Shown here: piece after piece, positions 1 through 7,710 of the stretch
Numbering within the stretch: the first letter of the stretch is position 1
How the letters are laid out: each line of letters begins with the position of its first letter
NCBI RefSeq assembly: GCF_014202075.1
Contig: NZ_JACHFZ010000002.1
Span: forward strand, 124,001 to 188,000
Length of the DNA: 64,000 nucleotides
Reading direction: 5' to 3'
From: Brevundimonas basaltis
GTDB taxonomy: Bacteria > Pseudomonadota > Alphaproteobacteria > Caulobacterales > Caulobacteraceae
Notes under the pieces: generated by a model
Databases searched by the model: none
Told to the model about the DNA's origin: nothing
What the model saw: only the letters and a program-made list of their open reading frames with translations
Made by a program: the position numbers and the translations under genes

Positions 1-61
1 TGGCGGCGGTGTAGACCGCCGGACGCGCCGGCGCCAGTGCCCGGCCCGCCGTCGGTCGGCG

Positions 62-952
62 TCAGACCGCCGCGTCGAACAAGGCGTCGCGGGCGACGTC
101 AGCCTGCAGCATCGGAAAGAAATGCGTGCCGCCGTGGACGGTTTCGATAGTGACGTCGGGGAGCCCCCTGAGCGGTGCGGACATGTGACAGGTCGAGCCG
201 GTCTCCGCCTTGAGGATGCGCACGGGCCGCTGCAGCGACTTCATGGCGCGCCACGGATCATTGCGATGGGTCGCGTAGTTGGAGGCCTCCCACTTCGGCG
301 CGCAGGTCAGCCTGAAGCCCTCCGGGGTCTCGATCAGACCGTCGACCAGATAGTCGGCCAGTATCATCTCAGGCCACCCTTTGAAGGCGCCCCGACCGGC
401 ATAGGCGGCCAGAGCCTCGGCGCGGCTGTCGAAGACGGAGCGGCGACGCAAGGCGCCCCGGACCAGCGGGTTGTTCGCCGCCAGCCTGTGCAACAGCGGC
501 AGATGCAGGACGGACACCGCCCAACGCGGCCAGATCACCGGATCCAGCAGCACGAGCCCGGCGACCCGCTCCGGCCGCTCGGCCGCCGCCAGCAGGGCCG
601 CGGCGCCGCCGAGAGAATGCCCGGCCACTACGACCGGCGGTCCGTCCACCCGGTCGAGCAGGGCCGCGAGATCATCGCGATGGTCGGCCCAGTCCAATCG
701 ACCCTTCGGGTCGGCGGGCAGGGCGGTTGCGCCATGCCCGCGCAGATCGGGCGCCCAGATGCGCAGACTGCCCGCCAGCGGGCCCAGCAGACTGCGGTAG
801 GTCATGGCGTTAAAGCCGTTGGCGTGGACGAAGATCAGATCGACAGGTCGTTCCGCATCGCCGAAATCCAGCACATTCATCTCGCCCGCGCCCCAGCGGT
901 TCGATACTGGCAAGCTCAGACGGCGGGGCGGGGAAAGCGGCATCGCATCCAT
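62..952 (-). CDS. alpha/beta hydrolase family protein
   Basis: This is a 296-residue soluble alpha/beta-fold hydrolase with no signal peptide. The nucleophile elbow GHSLGG (about residue 110) supplies the catalytic Ser, HANG after the first strands is the oxyanion region, and GGTHFF near the C terminus gives the catalytic His. Substrate cannot be read from sequence; esterases, lipases and haloperoxidase-like enzymes share this pattern. It lies 48 bp downstream of the zur-like gene on the same strand, so the two may be co-transcribed. I used the first ATG; a second ATG lies three codons in. Confidence 0.85.
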   Translation of the reverse strand: MDAMPLSPPRRLSLPVSNRWGAGEMNVLDFGDAERPVDLIFVHANGFNAMTYRSLLGPLAGSLRIWAPDLRGHGATALPADPKGRLDWADHRDDLAALLDRVDGPPVVVAGHSLGGAAALLAAAERPERVAGLVLLDPVIWPRWAVSVLHLPLLHRLAANNPLVRGALRRRSVFDSRAEALAAYAGRGAFKGWPEMILADYLVDGLIETPEGFRLTCAPKWEASNYATHRNDPWRAMKSLQRPVRILKAETGSTCHMSAPLRGLPDVTIETVHGGTHFFPMLQADVARDALFDAAV

Positions 953-1000
953 GCCGCCCAGATAGGCGTCGGCGTCGGCTCGCGCCAGCGGCGCGCGTAA

Positions 1001-1486
1001 TCAGACCGCGATGCGGCAGGCGGGGCAGCGGCCGTGGGCCTCGATGGTGGTGCGTTCGATGGCGTAGCCGGCGGCGTCAGCGGCCCGGCCCAGATCACCC
1101 GCCACCGGCGAGGACACTTCCCGGGTGGTCCCGCAGCAATCGCAGATCAGGAAGGCCGCGGCATGGTCCCGCCCTCCCGAGGTGCAGGCCACATAGGCGC
1201 TGATCGAGGCGATGCGGTGGGCCAGGCCCTTGCGCTCGAGAAACTCGAGGGCGCGATAGACGGTCGGCGGCTTGGCCGGCTGACCGTCCTCGCCGAAACG
1301 GGCGATCAGGTCATAGGCCTTGACCGGTTCTCCCGCCGCCAGCAGCAAGGCCAGCACCCGGCTGCGCGCCGCGGTCATCCGCTCGCCTTCGGCGGTCAGG
1401 CGGGTGCCGGCCGCGTCGAGCGCGCGTTCGACCTCGGCCGCGCCCGGCGGGCCGTCATGATGGTGGTGCTGGCAGGCGTCGGCCAT
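1001..1486 (-). CDS. zur: Fur-family zinc uptake regulator Zur
   Basis: A 161-residue Fur-superfamily repressor. The winged-helix recognition helix is visible in PPTVYRALEFLERKGLAHRI (about residues 73-92). Two CxxC pairs (CDCC about residue 114 and CPAC near the C terminus) form the structural zinc site. The His-rich N terminus (HHHH at residues 7-10) may also bind metal. Zur rather than Fur is inferred from the divergent TonB receptor with a metal-binding loop and a Zur-type palindrome between them. Zinc-loaded Zur would repress the receptor and possibly itself. The ATG start lies 99 bp from the receptor start. Confidence 0.85.
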   Translation of the reverse strand: MADACQHHHHDGPPGAAEVERALDAAGTRLTAEGERMTAARSRVLALLLAAGEPVKAYDLIARFGEDGQPAKPPTVYRALEFLERKGLAHRIASISAYVACTSGGRDHAAAFLICDCCGTTREVSSPVAGDLGRAADAAGYAIERTTIEAHGRCPACRIAV

Positions 1487-1544
1487 GCGCCACAGCTAGT
1501 CGTTCGGGCGTCAGGCCGCAACGGTCGGACTTGACGTTTTGTGA

Positions 1545-1559
1545 TGTTATCTCATAACA
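1545..1559. promoter_or_regulatory. Zur box operator
   Basis: TGTTAT-CTC-ATAACA is a perfect 6-bp inverted repeat with a 3-bp centre, in an AT-rich island between zur and the divergent TonB receptor. It matches the alphaproteobacterial Zur-box type (GTTATnnnATAAC core). It sits 26 bp before the receptor ATG and 58 bp before the zur ATG, so it could control both. Confidence 0.75.
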
Positions 1560-1585
1560 CTCCGCCTTCCCGATCGAGGCCCGTC

Positions 1586-3619
1586 ATGATCTCCCACCGC
1601 TCCCTCCTGTTCGCCATCGCCGGCTGCACCGCGGTCGCCGGAACCGCCGCCGCCCAAACCCCGCCGCAGGGCCGCGAATTCGTCGTTGACGACGTGATCG
1701 TCACCGGGGCGCCGTTCGGCGTCACCGACCGGGCCAGCCTGTTGGCGGTCGACGTGCTGGACGAGGAGGATCTGGCCGTCGCGCCGGCCGCGACCCTCGG
1801 CGATCTGGTCGCGGGTCTGCCGGGCGTGCGCAGCACCAATTTCGCCCCGGGGGCCAGCCGGCCGGTGATCCGCGGCCTGTCCGGCCCCCGCGTCCAGGTG
1901 CTGACCAACGGCCTGGGCATGATCGACGCCAGCTCGGTCTCGCCAGACCACCAGGTCGCCGTCGATCCGGCGGAGGCCCGGCGCATCGAGATCGTCCGCG
2001 GGCCTTCGACCCTCGTGTTCGGCGGCTCGGCCATCGGCGGCGTGGTCAACATCATCGACGACCGCATCCCCACCGAAAGGCCCGAGGGCGGGCTGGACGG
2101 CCACGTCTCGGCCCAGGCCTCGACCGTCGACGACGGCTCCAGCTTCGGGGCGCGGCTGAAGGCCGAAGCCGGACCGCTGGTCATCACCCTCGACGGCTTC
2201 ACGCGAGTGTCCTCGGACTACCGCGTCCCCGTCTTCCCGGAGTCGCAGATTTTGCTCGACGAGGAAGGTGAAGCGGCCGGCGACGGGCGCACCGTCGAGA
2301 ACACCTTCGTGCGGCTGGACCAATACGGCGCGGGCCTCAGCTTCATCGGATCGCGCGGCTATGGCGGCGTCTCGGCCAAACACGTCGACACCACCTACGG
2401 CGTCCCCGGCCACGAGCACGAGCCTGACCCGCTGGACCCGGATCCGCACGAGGACGAGGGCGTCTCCATCGGCCTGGAGCAGACCCGCTACGATCTGCGC
2501 GGCGAACTGAGCTTCGCCTCCGGACCGTTCAGCGCCGCCCGCCTGTCGGCCGGCTGGGCCGACTATGCGCACACCGAATTCGAGGGCGACGAGGTCGGGA
2601 CCCAATTCTTCTCGGACGGCTACGAAGGCCGGTTCGAACTGATCCAGCGCGAGCGAAACGGCTGGCAGGGCGTGGTCGGGGCCCAGCTTCTGGACCGGAC
2701 CTTCGACGCGGTCGGCGACGAAGCCTATGTGCCGCGCACCGGCATCAGCGAGCAGGGCCTCTACACCGTGCAGCGCTTCGACCGCGGCGGCCTCGGCTTC
2801 GAGGGCGGCCTGCGCCTCGACAAGCGCTCGCTGGAAAGCGCCGCGGCCGAGCGCGATTTCACCAACGTCTCGGCCTCGGCCGGGGTGTTCTTCCGCCCGA
2901 GCGCGCCGCTGTTCGTCGGCGTGAGCGTCGCCCGCAACGCGCGTGCGCCGAGCGAGGTCGAGCTGTTCGCCGAGGGCGCCCACGTCGCCACCGGCGCGTT
3001 CGAGGTCGGCGACATCGACCTCGACTCCGAGGTGGCCAGCTCCGTCGAGGCGACCCTACATTTCGCCCGGGGACCGTTCGAGTTCGACCTGCACGCCTAT
3101 CACGCCCAATATGACGGCTTCATCGACCTGCGGCCGACCGGTCTGGAAGACGTCGATTCCGGACTGCCGATCTTCGAATACGTCCAGACCGACGCCACCT
3201 TCCGGGGCTTCGAGGCCGAGGCCGAATATCGGCTCTGGGAGAGCGGCCAGCGTAGCCTGACCCTGACCGGCGCGGCCGACTCGGTGCGGGCCTCGACCGA
3301 CCTCGGTCCGGCCGCGCGGATTCCGCCGTGGTCCGTGACCGGAGGCGTCGAGTGGGCGTCGCGCCTGTTCGATATCGGGATGGAGGTCCGCCACGTCGGC
3401 GAGCAAGACCGCACCACCGCATTCGAGCGGCCGACCGCCAGCTATACCTTCGTCAATCTGAAGGGCGCGATGCGGCCGTTCGCGGATCGCAACGTCACTC
3501 TCTTCGCCGAGGCCTCCAACCTGACCGACGAAGAGGGGCGCGAGCACGCCAGCTTCCAGAAGGATATCGCCCCCCTGCCCGGGCGCAGCCTGCGCGCGGG
3601 CGTGACCTGGCGGTTCTGA
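1586..3619 (+). CDS. TonB-dependent outer-membrane receptor, probable zinc uptake (ZnuD-like)
   Basis: This 677-residue protein has a signal peptide ending in GTAAAQ, then a TonB-box-like segment (VDDVIVTGAPF), a plug domain (about residues 45-160, with IEIVRGPSTLVFGGSAIGGVVNI) and a 22-strand-type barrel ending in the aromatic WRF. An extracellular loop at about residues 275-292 is packed with His, Asp and Glu (GHEHEPDPLDPDPHEDEG), as in ZnuD-type zinc receptors. A Zur box lies just upstream. I chose the ATG at 1586 rather than upstream GTG/ATG codons because it gives a clean signal peptide and leaves the operator outside the gene. Confidence 0.88.
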   Translation: MISHRSLLFAIAGCTAVAGTAAAQTPPQGREFVVDDVIVTGAPFGVTDRASLLAVDVLDEEDLAVAPAATLGDLVAGLPGVRSTNFAPGASRPVIRGLSGPRVQVLTNGLGMIDASSVSPDHQVAVDPAEARRIEIVRGPSTLVFGGSAIGGVVNIIDDRIPTERPEGGLDGHVSAQASTVDDGSSFGARLKAEAGPLVITLDGFTRVSSDYRVPVFPESQILLDEEGEAAGDGRTVENTFVRLDQYGAGLSFIGSRGYGGVSAKHVDTTYGVPGHEHEPDPLDPDPHEDEGVSIGLEQTRYDLRGELSFASGPFSAARLSAGWADYAHTEFEGDEVGTQFFSDGYEGRFELIQRERNGWQGVVGAQLLDRTFDAVGDEAYVPRTGISEQGLYTVQRFDRGGLGFEGGLRLDKRSLESAAAERDFTNVSASAGVFFRPSAPLFVGVSVARNARAPSEVELFAEGAHVATGAFEVGDIDLDSEVASSVEATLHFARGPFEFDLHAYHAQYDGFIDLRPTGLEDVDSGLPIFEYVQTDATFRGFEAEAEYRLWESGQRSLTLTGAADSVRASTDLGPAARIPPWSVTGGVEWASRLFDIGMEVRHVGEQDRTTAFERPTASYTFVNLKGAMRPFADRNVTLFAEASNLTDEEGREHASFQKDIAPLPGRSLRAGVTWRF

Positions 3620-3716
3620 CGGCCATGCCCTGGAAAGGGGAACCGCGTTTGCCGCCCGGGGGCGTCTGGGCTAGAAGCGCGCTTCCCTTTTTTCATCCAG
3701 AGCTCGTTTCGCGTCC

Positions 3717-4511
3717 ATGACCGACACCACCGCCAACGCCAGCCCGCTTTCGGGCAACGTCCTGTTCTACGGCAAGCCGGAGCCGCTCTCGATCGAGGCG
3801 CACAGCAAGCTGGGCGTCGATCCCGTCGAGCAGCCGTACAATTTCGCGGCCTCGACCAACATCGTGCCGCTGACCGTGACGGAGTTCGCGCCGTCGGCGC
3901 TGAGCTATCCGGTGATCTTCGTGGGCGACGCCCGGCAGCCGGTCGCCGTTATGGGCCTGCGCCAGGGCGAAAACCTGTTCATCGACGACGCTGGCGCCTT
4001 CAAGACCGAGGCCTACATTCCGGCCTATGTGCGCCGCTACCCGTTCGTGTTCGCCAATGACGAGGCCGAGAAGCGCCTGATCCTGTGCGTTGATCGCGAC
4101 GCCCCGTTCATCAAGGAAGGCGGCGCCACGCCGCTGTTCGTCGACGGCAAACCCTCGCCCTACGTCGAGCAGGCGATGGAGTTCTGCAACAACTTCGAGC
4201 AGGAGCGTCAGCGCACCGAGGCCTTCGTCAAGCTGCTGATGGACCTCGACCTGCTGGAAACCCGCGAGGCCGTGTTCAACCCGCGCAACGCGGACGGCAC
4301 GTCGGGCTCGCCGCAGAAGATCGCCGAATATTTCGCCGTTTCGGAAGACAAGCTGAAGGCCCTGCCGGCCGACAAGCTGGCCGAGTTGCGTGACAATGGC
4401 GCCCTGGGCCAGATCTACGCCCACCTGGTGTCGCTGCTGGGCTGGGACCGTCTGATCGCCATCGCCTTCCAGAAGGCCGCTGCGGCGCAGCCGACCGCCG
4501 GCAACGCCTGA
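3717..4511 (+). CDS. SapC family protein
   Basis: A 264-residue protein of the SapC family, named after a Campylobacter S-layer secretion gene. The family hallmarks are visible: N-terminal IVPLTVTEFAPSALSYPVIF, then VAVMGLRQGENLF, YIPAYVRRYPFVF, and C-terminal ALGQIYAHLVSLLGWDRL. No signal peptide or membrane segment is seen. Biochemical function is unproven. In proteobacteria these genes often lie beside TonB receptors, as here (98 bp after the zinc-type receptor). A strong terminator follows. Confidence 0.85.
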   Translation: MTDTTANASPLSGNVLFYGKPEPLSIEAHSKLGVDPVEQPYNFAASTNIVPLTVTEFAPSALSYPVIFVGDARQPVAVMGLRQGENLFIDDAGAFKTEAYIPAYVRRYPFVFANDEAEKRLILCVDRDAPFIKEGGATPLFVDGKPSPYVEQAMEFCNNFEQERQRTEAFVKLLMDLDLLETREAVFNPRNADGTSGSPQKIAEYFAVSEDKLKALPADKLAELRDNGALGQIYAHLVSLLGWDRLIAIAFQKAAAAQPTAGNA

Positions 4512-4533
4512 GTAGGCGCGCGCCCCGAAATTC

Positions 4534-4565
4534 AGCCCCGTCCGGTCCGCCGGGCGGGGCTTTTT
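4534..4565 (+). terminator. intrinsic terminator after sapC
   Basis: A 12-bp stem (AGCCCCG-U-CCGG pairing with CCGG-G-CGGGGCU, one U-G wobble) with a 4-nt loop is followed by TTTTT. It ends the receptor/sapC strand and separates it from the convergent minus-strand gene. Confidence 0.85.
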
Positions 4566-4572
4566 CGTGGGC

Positions 4573-4980
4573 TCAGCGCCGCGCCAGCAACGCCCGGGTC
4601 AGGCAGGAGAAGACCAGCCGCCCGGCTTCGTCGAGCAGGTCGTGCTGGGCGATGACGATGCCCTTCTCGTCGCCGACCGGGTCCTTGCCCATCACCGTCA
4701 TCCGGCCGCGGATCAGTTCGCCCGGCGGCGGATTGCGCAGATAGCGCAGCCCGTCGACCGCCAGCACCTTGGACTGGGCCCAGCCCGACGCCTTGTCCGC
4801 GAACAGCCGGCTCCACAGCGCGTAGACCATGGCGTCGGGCGCGCCATAGGCCCCGTCCCAGCCGGGCGAGAAGCGTTCGACGAACACCTCCAGCGCGGCG
4901 GCGTCGACCATGCAGGCGCCAAGCGGAATCACCTCCCCCACGGCCAGATCCTCGAAATGGACGTGGAGCGGTTCGCTCAT
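4573..4980 (-). CDS. MaoC-like hot-dog fold protein
   Basis: A 135-residue protein resembling MaoC-type acyl dehydratases (HFEDLAVGEVIPLG opening, then PGELIRGRMTVMGKDPVGDEKGIVI). The usual catalytic segment with Asp and His (D-x4-H in NPIHxD) is not evident; SPGWDGAYGAPDAM occupies that place, so hydratase activity is doubtful. I placed the start at the internal ATG (MSEPLHVHF), because upstream codons run into the neighbouring gene. It begins 10 bp after the stop of the CurA-like reductase, so they form a two-gene operon. Confidence 0.7.
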   Translation of the reverse strand: MSEPLHVHFEDLAVGEVIPLGACMVDAAALEVFVERFSPGWDGAYGAPDAMVYALWSRLFADKASGWAQSKVLAVDGLRYLRNPPPGELIRGRMTVMGKDPVGDEKGIVIAQHDLLDEAGRLVFSCLTRALLARR

Positions 4981-4990
4981 CGGAATGTCC

Positions 4991-6013
4991 TCAGCCGGCG
5001 GGCTCTTCGGAGACCCGCACCAGAAGCTTGCCGTCGTGATCACCGGTGAACAAGCGGTTCAGCGAATCCAGCGCATTTTCCAGTCCGTCATCGACGTGGA
5101 CCTTCCACTTCACCTCGCCGCTTTGCAGCCATGGCCCCATCTCGGCGACCATCTCTCGGGCGCGGGGGGCGTAGTCCAGCACAAGGAAGCCCTGCACCCT
5201 CAGCCGGTGTGTGATGATGCGGGCGAAGTTCGGCGACGGCGGCATTTTGGTCGCGTTGTAGGCAGAGATCAGACCGCACACGGCCATCCGCCCATGGGTC
5301 TTCAAGCGGTTGAACACGGCGATCATGATGTCGCCGCCGACATTCTCGAAATTCATCTCCACGCCGTCCGGGGCCAGCCGGTCCAGCGCCTCGCCGACGT
5401 CCTCGTTCTTGTAGTCGATGGCGTCGTCGAACCCGAGCTCCTCGGTCAGCCAGCGGCATTTGTCGGGCCCGCCGGCGATGCCGATGACCCGCGCGCCACG
5501 CGCCTTGGCCACCTGACCGGCGATCGAGCCGACCGCCCCGGCCGCGGCGGAGATCACCATCGTTTCGCCGGCCTGCGGCTTCAGCACGTCGGTGACGCCG
5601 AAATAGGCGGTCAGGCCCGTCATACCGAGCACCGACAGATTAGCCGTCAGCGGCAGGCCGGGCGCGCGGTGGACCTGGCGCAACTCCATTTCGGAGACGA
5701 CCGCATAGTCCGCCCAGCCGCCCGACAGCGGCGTAACGATATCGCCGACGCGGAAGCGGCTCGACCGGCTCTCCTCGACCACGCCGAGGGTCAGGCCGCG
5801 CATCACGCCGCCGAGCGGCACCGGCGGCAGATAACCTTCGGCGTCGTTCATCCACGTCCGGTTGGTCGGGTCGAGCGACAGATAGATGGTGCGGACCAGC
5901 ACTTCCGACTCGTTGAGGGCCGGTACCGGGGCCTCGACCAATTCCAGATCGCCAGGCTGGACCAGTCCCTTGGGCCGCTGCCGAAGAACCCACTGCCGAT
6001 TCACCCGAGCCAT
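4991..6013 (-). CDS. NADP-dependent MDR oxidoreductase (CurA / prostaglandin reductase-like)
   Basis: A 340-residue zinc-independent medium-chain reductase. The N terminus (NRQWVLRQRPKGLVQPGDLE) and RTIYLSLDPTNRTWM are typical of CurA/leukotriene B4 dehydrogenase relatives. The Rossmann motif is AAAGAVGSIAGQVAKARGARV (about residues 175-195). These enzymes reduce the double bond of alpha,beta-unsaturated ketones using NADPH; the exact substrate here is unknown. It is the first gene of an operon with the downstream hot-dog protein. The upstream minus-strand small RNA ends in its own terminator, so the reductase probably has a separate promoter near 6014-6110. Confidence 0.85.
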   Translation of the reverse strand: MARVNRQWVLRQRPKGLVQPGDLELVEAPVPALNESEVLVRTIYLSLDPTNRTWMNDAEGYLPPVPLGGVMRGLTLGVVEESRSSRFRVGDIVTPLSGGWADYAVVSEMELRQVHRAPGLPLTANLSVLGMTGLTAYFGVTDVLKPQAGETMVISAAAGAVGSIAGQVAKARGARVIGIAGGPDKCRWLTEELGFDDAIDYKNEDVGEALDRLAPDGVEMNFENVGGDIMIAVFNRLKTHGRMAVCGLISAYNATKMPPSPNFARIITHRLRVQGFLVLDYAPRAREMVAEMGPWLQSGEVKWKVHVDDGLENALDSLNRLFTGDHDGKLLVRVSEEPAG

Positions 6014-6112
6014 GTCCGTCTCCTTGTCCGCCGAGGCCCGTCGGGCCGCCCTGCACGTTTTCTTTCAAGACGCGCATCATGACCCGACCGGCCAGCCTGT
6101 CCAGCGCAGCGG

Positions 6113-6228
6113 AAAGAAAAAGGCGGACCGTGAACGGTCCGCCGAAGTGGCATCATCGAGAATGAGGCGCGGAGGCGACAGACCGGCTTTCGCCAGTCTC
6201 AAGTCGGGGGGGCGTCGCCGCCTCCGCA
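6113..6228 (-). ncRNA. structured small RNA, GsrN-like general stress sRNA candidate
   Basis: No gene explains this stretch, but the minus strand encodes a well-formed RNA of about 116 nt. An EcfG-type promoter (6260 to 6236) precedes it. Helix 1 pairs GCGGAGGC (6227-6220) with GCCTCCGC (6176-6169), extended by GAC/GTC. Inside lies a run of seven C (6212-6206), then an 8-bp hairpin capped by GAAA (6199-6180) whose U-G pair exists only on this strand. The 3' end is a 9-bp terminator hairpin (6143-6122) and TTTTTCTTT. Size, C-rich 5' segment and stress-sigma promoter match GsrN of Caulobacter, which acts on katG mRNA. Homology is inferred, not aligned. Confidence 0.75.
6122..6143 (-). terminator. 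intrinsic terminator of the small RNA
   Basis: GGCGGACCG-UUCA-CGGUCCGCC is a perfect 9-bp stem with a 4-nt loop, followed on the minus strand by TTTTTCTTT (6121-6113). No protein gene ends here on that strand, so it marks a non-coding transcript. Confidence 0.85.
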
Positions 6229-6235
6229 AACCGTT

Positions 6236-6260
6236 AACCGCGGACGGTCGAGCTGGTTCC
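6236..6260 (-). promoter_or_regulatory. EcfG-type promoter of the small RNA
   Basis: GGAAC (6260-6256), 16-nt spacer, then GGTT (6239-6236) on the minus strand, close to the alphaproteobacterial EcfG/sigma-T consensus GGAAC-N16/17-CGTT with one change in the -10. Transcription would start near 6228. Confidence 0.7.
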
Positions 6261-6299
6261 GCGCCGTTGGAAGTATTTTTCCCCTGACAAGCGAGCGCC

Positions 6300-6325
6300 G
6301 GAACGGCTCCGCTGGCGAAGGCGTT
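6300..6325 (+). promoter_or_regulatory. EcfG-type promoter of the small membrane protein gene
   Basis: GGAAC (6300-6304), 17-nt spacer, CGTT (6322-6325). It is divergent from the small-RNA promoter 40 bp away and lies 36 bp before the ATG of the 100-codon gene, giving a short leader. Confidence 0.7.
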
Positions 6326-6361
6326 GATCGGCAGAGCGCAATCGCCTTTGGAGCCCCGCAC

Positions 6362-6664
6362 ATGTCCCCCGACTCTCCTCCCGAAACCTCGCATAAATCG
6401 CCGCACGACAAGGCCGCCGACGCGGTTCACGAGGGTCGTCCTGTCGAGGCCCAATACGTGCGTGGCGGTCGTGGCGGGGTGCGTATTCTGACCCTGCTGA
6501 TCGTCTCGGTGGCGGCGGTTTCGATCCTGCTCCTCGGCATGTGGTTCGTCAGCCGGGGCGGTTTCGCCGCGACCAACGCCAATGACGGCGATCAGCCCGT
6601 CGACGCCGCCGCCTTCCAGGACGAGCCGACGGTTCCGGCCGGACCGTCGGCCCCGGCTCAATAG
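6362..6664 (+). CDS. small single-pass membrane protein, likely general stress gene
   Basis: A 100-residue protein of unknown function. Residues 1-38 are hydrophilic, with SHKSPHDKAAD and RGGRGG before the membrane. One clear transmembrane helix follows (about residues 41-63, LTLLIVSVAAVSILLLGMWF). An acidic, Pro/Ala-rich tail of about 35 residues ends in PAGPSAPAQ. Topology is probably N-in, tail outside. A GGAG ribosome site precedes the ATG, an EcfG-type promoter lies 36 bp upstream, and a bidirectional terminator follows. Its place in the stress island suggests an envelope stress role, but I recognise no domain. Confidence 0.75.
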   Translation: MSPDSPPETSHKSPHDKAADAVHEGRPVEAQYVRGGRGGVRILTLLIVSVAAVSILLLGMWFVSRGGFAATNANDGDQPVDAAAFQDEPTVPAGPSAPAQ

Positions 6665-6671
6665 CCCACGA

Positions 6672-6701
6672 AAAAGCCCCGGTCGCGAGACCGGGGCTTT
6701 T
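6672..6701. terminator. bidirectional terminator between small membrane gene and phyR
   Basis: AAAAGCCCCGGTC-GCGA-GACCGGGGCTTTT is symmetrical, with a 13-nt arm on each side. It gives a GC stem plus U-run in both directions and can end both convergent genes. Confidence 0.9.
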
Positions 6702-6720
6702 CACGTTTCGACGGGAAGGT

Positions 6721-7515
6721 TCAAGCCGCTTCGCGCTGCCGCGAGGGGTGGAAGAACAGCGCCTGGCTGATCGCTGCCTTCACCGTCTCCGGCTGGAACG
6801 GCTTGGTGATCAGGAAGGTCGGCTCGGGCCGTTCGCCGGTCAGCAGCCGCTCGGGGAAGGCGGTGATGAAGATGACCGGCACGTCGATCCGCTTGAGGAT
6901 GTCCTTGACCGCGTCGATGCCCGACGACCCGTCGGCCAGCTGGATGTCGGCCAACACCAGGCCGGGGCGGTTGCGGGCGACGGCGTCGACCGCTTCATCG
7001 TGCGTGGTGGCGGTGCCCGTGACGCGATGGCCCAGCTCCTTCACCAGGCTCTCGATATCGGCGGAGATGATCGCCTCGTCCTCAATGATCAGCACGTCGG
7101 TGGCCAGTTCGGCGTCGATGTCGGACTGGGCCTCGGCGATCAGTCGTTCGACGTCCATCGCGTCGGCGTCGAGGATCTGGGCCGCTTCCGACGGCGTGAA
7201 GCCTTCGAGAGCGGTGAGCAGGAAGGCCTGACGCGAGCGCGGAGCGATCTGCATCAGGCGGCGCGAGGCGTCATCGCGCCCTTCGATGCCGCTCTTGTCT
7301 TCAAGCTGGGCGCCGGTCGAAGCCCAGATGGCATGGAAGACGTGGTAGAGGGCGACCCGCGGCGTCATCTCGGGCGGCAGTTGGCGCTCGCCGGCTGCGA
7401 GGGCCTCGAGGGCCACCCGCACATAGTTGTCGCCGGTGGTCTGGTCGCCGGTCAACGCACGGGCGTATCGACGGACATAGGGCAGATGCGGCGCGAGACG
7501 GGCCAGCAGGCTCAT
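6721..7515 (-). CDS. phyR: PhyR, general stress response regulator (sigma-like plus receiver)
   Basis: At 264 residues this has the PhyR architecture. An N-terminal EcfG-like sigma domain (about residues 1-130, with RSRQAFLLTALEGFTPSEAA) lacks DNA-binding function in the family. A C-terminal receiver (about 138-255) carries acidic E145/D146, phosphoacceptor D190 (VLADIQL), T218 and K238 (ITKPF). When phosphorylated, PhyR binds the anti-sigma factor NepR and frees EcfG. It is divergent from nepR-ecfG, and an EcfG-type promoter lies upstream at 7598-7574, which implies positive autoregulation. All key residues are present. Confidence 0.96.
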   Translation of the reverse strand: MSLLARLAPHLPYVRRYARALTGDQTTGDNYVRVALEALAAGERQLPPEMTPRVALYHVFHAIWASTGAQLEDKSGIEGRDDASRRLMQIAPRSRQAFLLTALEGFTPSEAAQILDADAMDVERLIAEAQSDIDAELATDVLIIEDEAIISADIESLVKELGHRVTGTATTHDEAVDAVARNRPGLVLADIQLADGSSGIDAVKDILKRIDVPVIFITAFPERLLTGERPEPTFLITKPFQPETVKAAISQALFFHPSRQREAA

Positions 7516-7573
7516 GTAGTATTCCCCGACAGTAAGCGGTCCACATTAGATTGGGACCCAGGCAAGCCCCGTC

Positions 7574-7598
7574 AACGTATCAAATCGGCCACGGTTCC
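7574..7598 (-). promoter_or_regulatory. EcfG-type promoter of phyR
   Basis: On the minus strand GGAAC (7598-7594), exactly 16 nt, then CGTT (7577-7574). It is 59 bp from the phyR ATG. Confidence 0.8.
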
Positions 7599-7640
7599 CG
7601 CCCGACCAGGAAAGCTTGAGCATTAATCCGTCGTAACATA

Positions 7641-7665
7641 GGAACCCTCTTTGGACGCTGGCGTT
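7641..7665 (+). promoter_or_regulatory. EcfG-type promoter of nepR-ecfG-kinase
   Basis: GGAAC (7641-7645), 16 nt, CGTT (7662-7665), lying 46 bp before the chosen nepR ATG. It would be inside the gene if an upstream TTG (7651) were used, which argues for the ATG at 7711. The phyR promoter points the other way 43 bp off. Confidence 0.82.
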
Positions 7666-7710
7666 TTCGGCAATCGCAGCAATAGCGTCAGGGTGGCGGC
7701 CGTTTATTCG

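Noticed and set aside
1..61. Possible gene end at the left edge
   Set aside because: Only 61 bases precede the hydrolase stop; no frame there is long enough to assign.
6077..6661. Minus-strand open frame of 194 codons over the small-RNA region
   Set aside because: It is antisense to the small membrane gene, spans two terminators and two promoters, and its translation is low-complexity with no family features.
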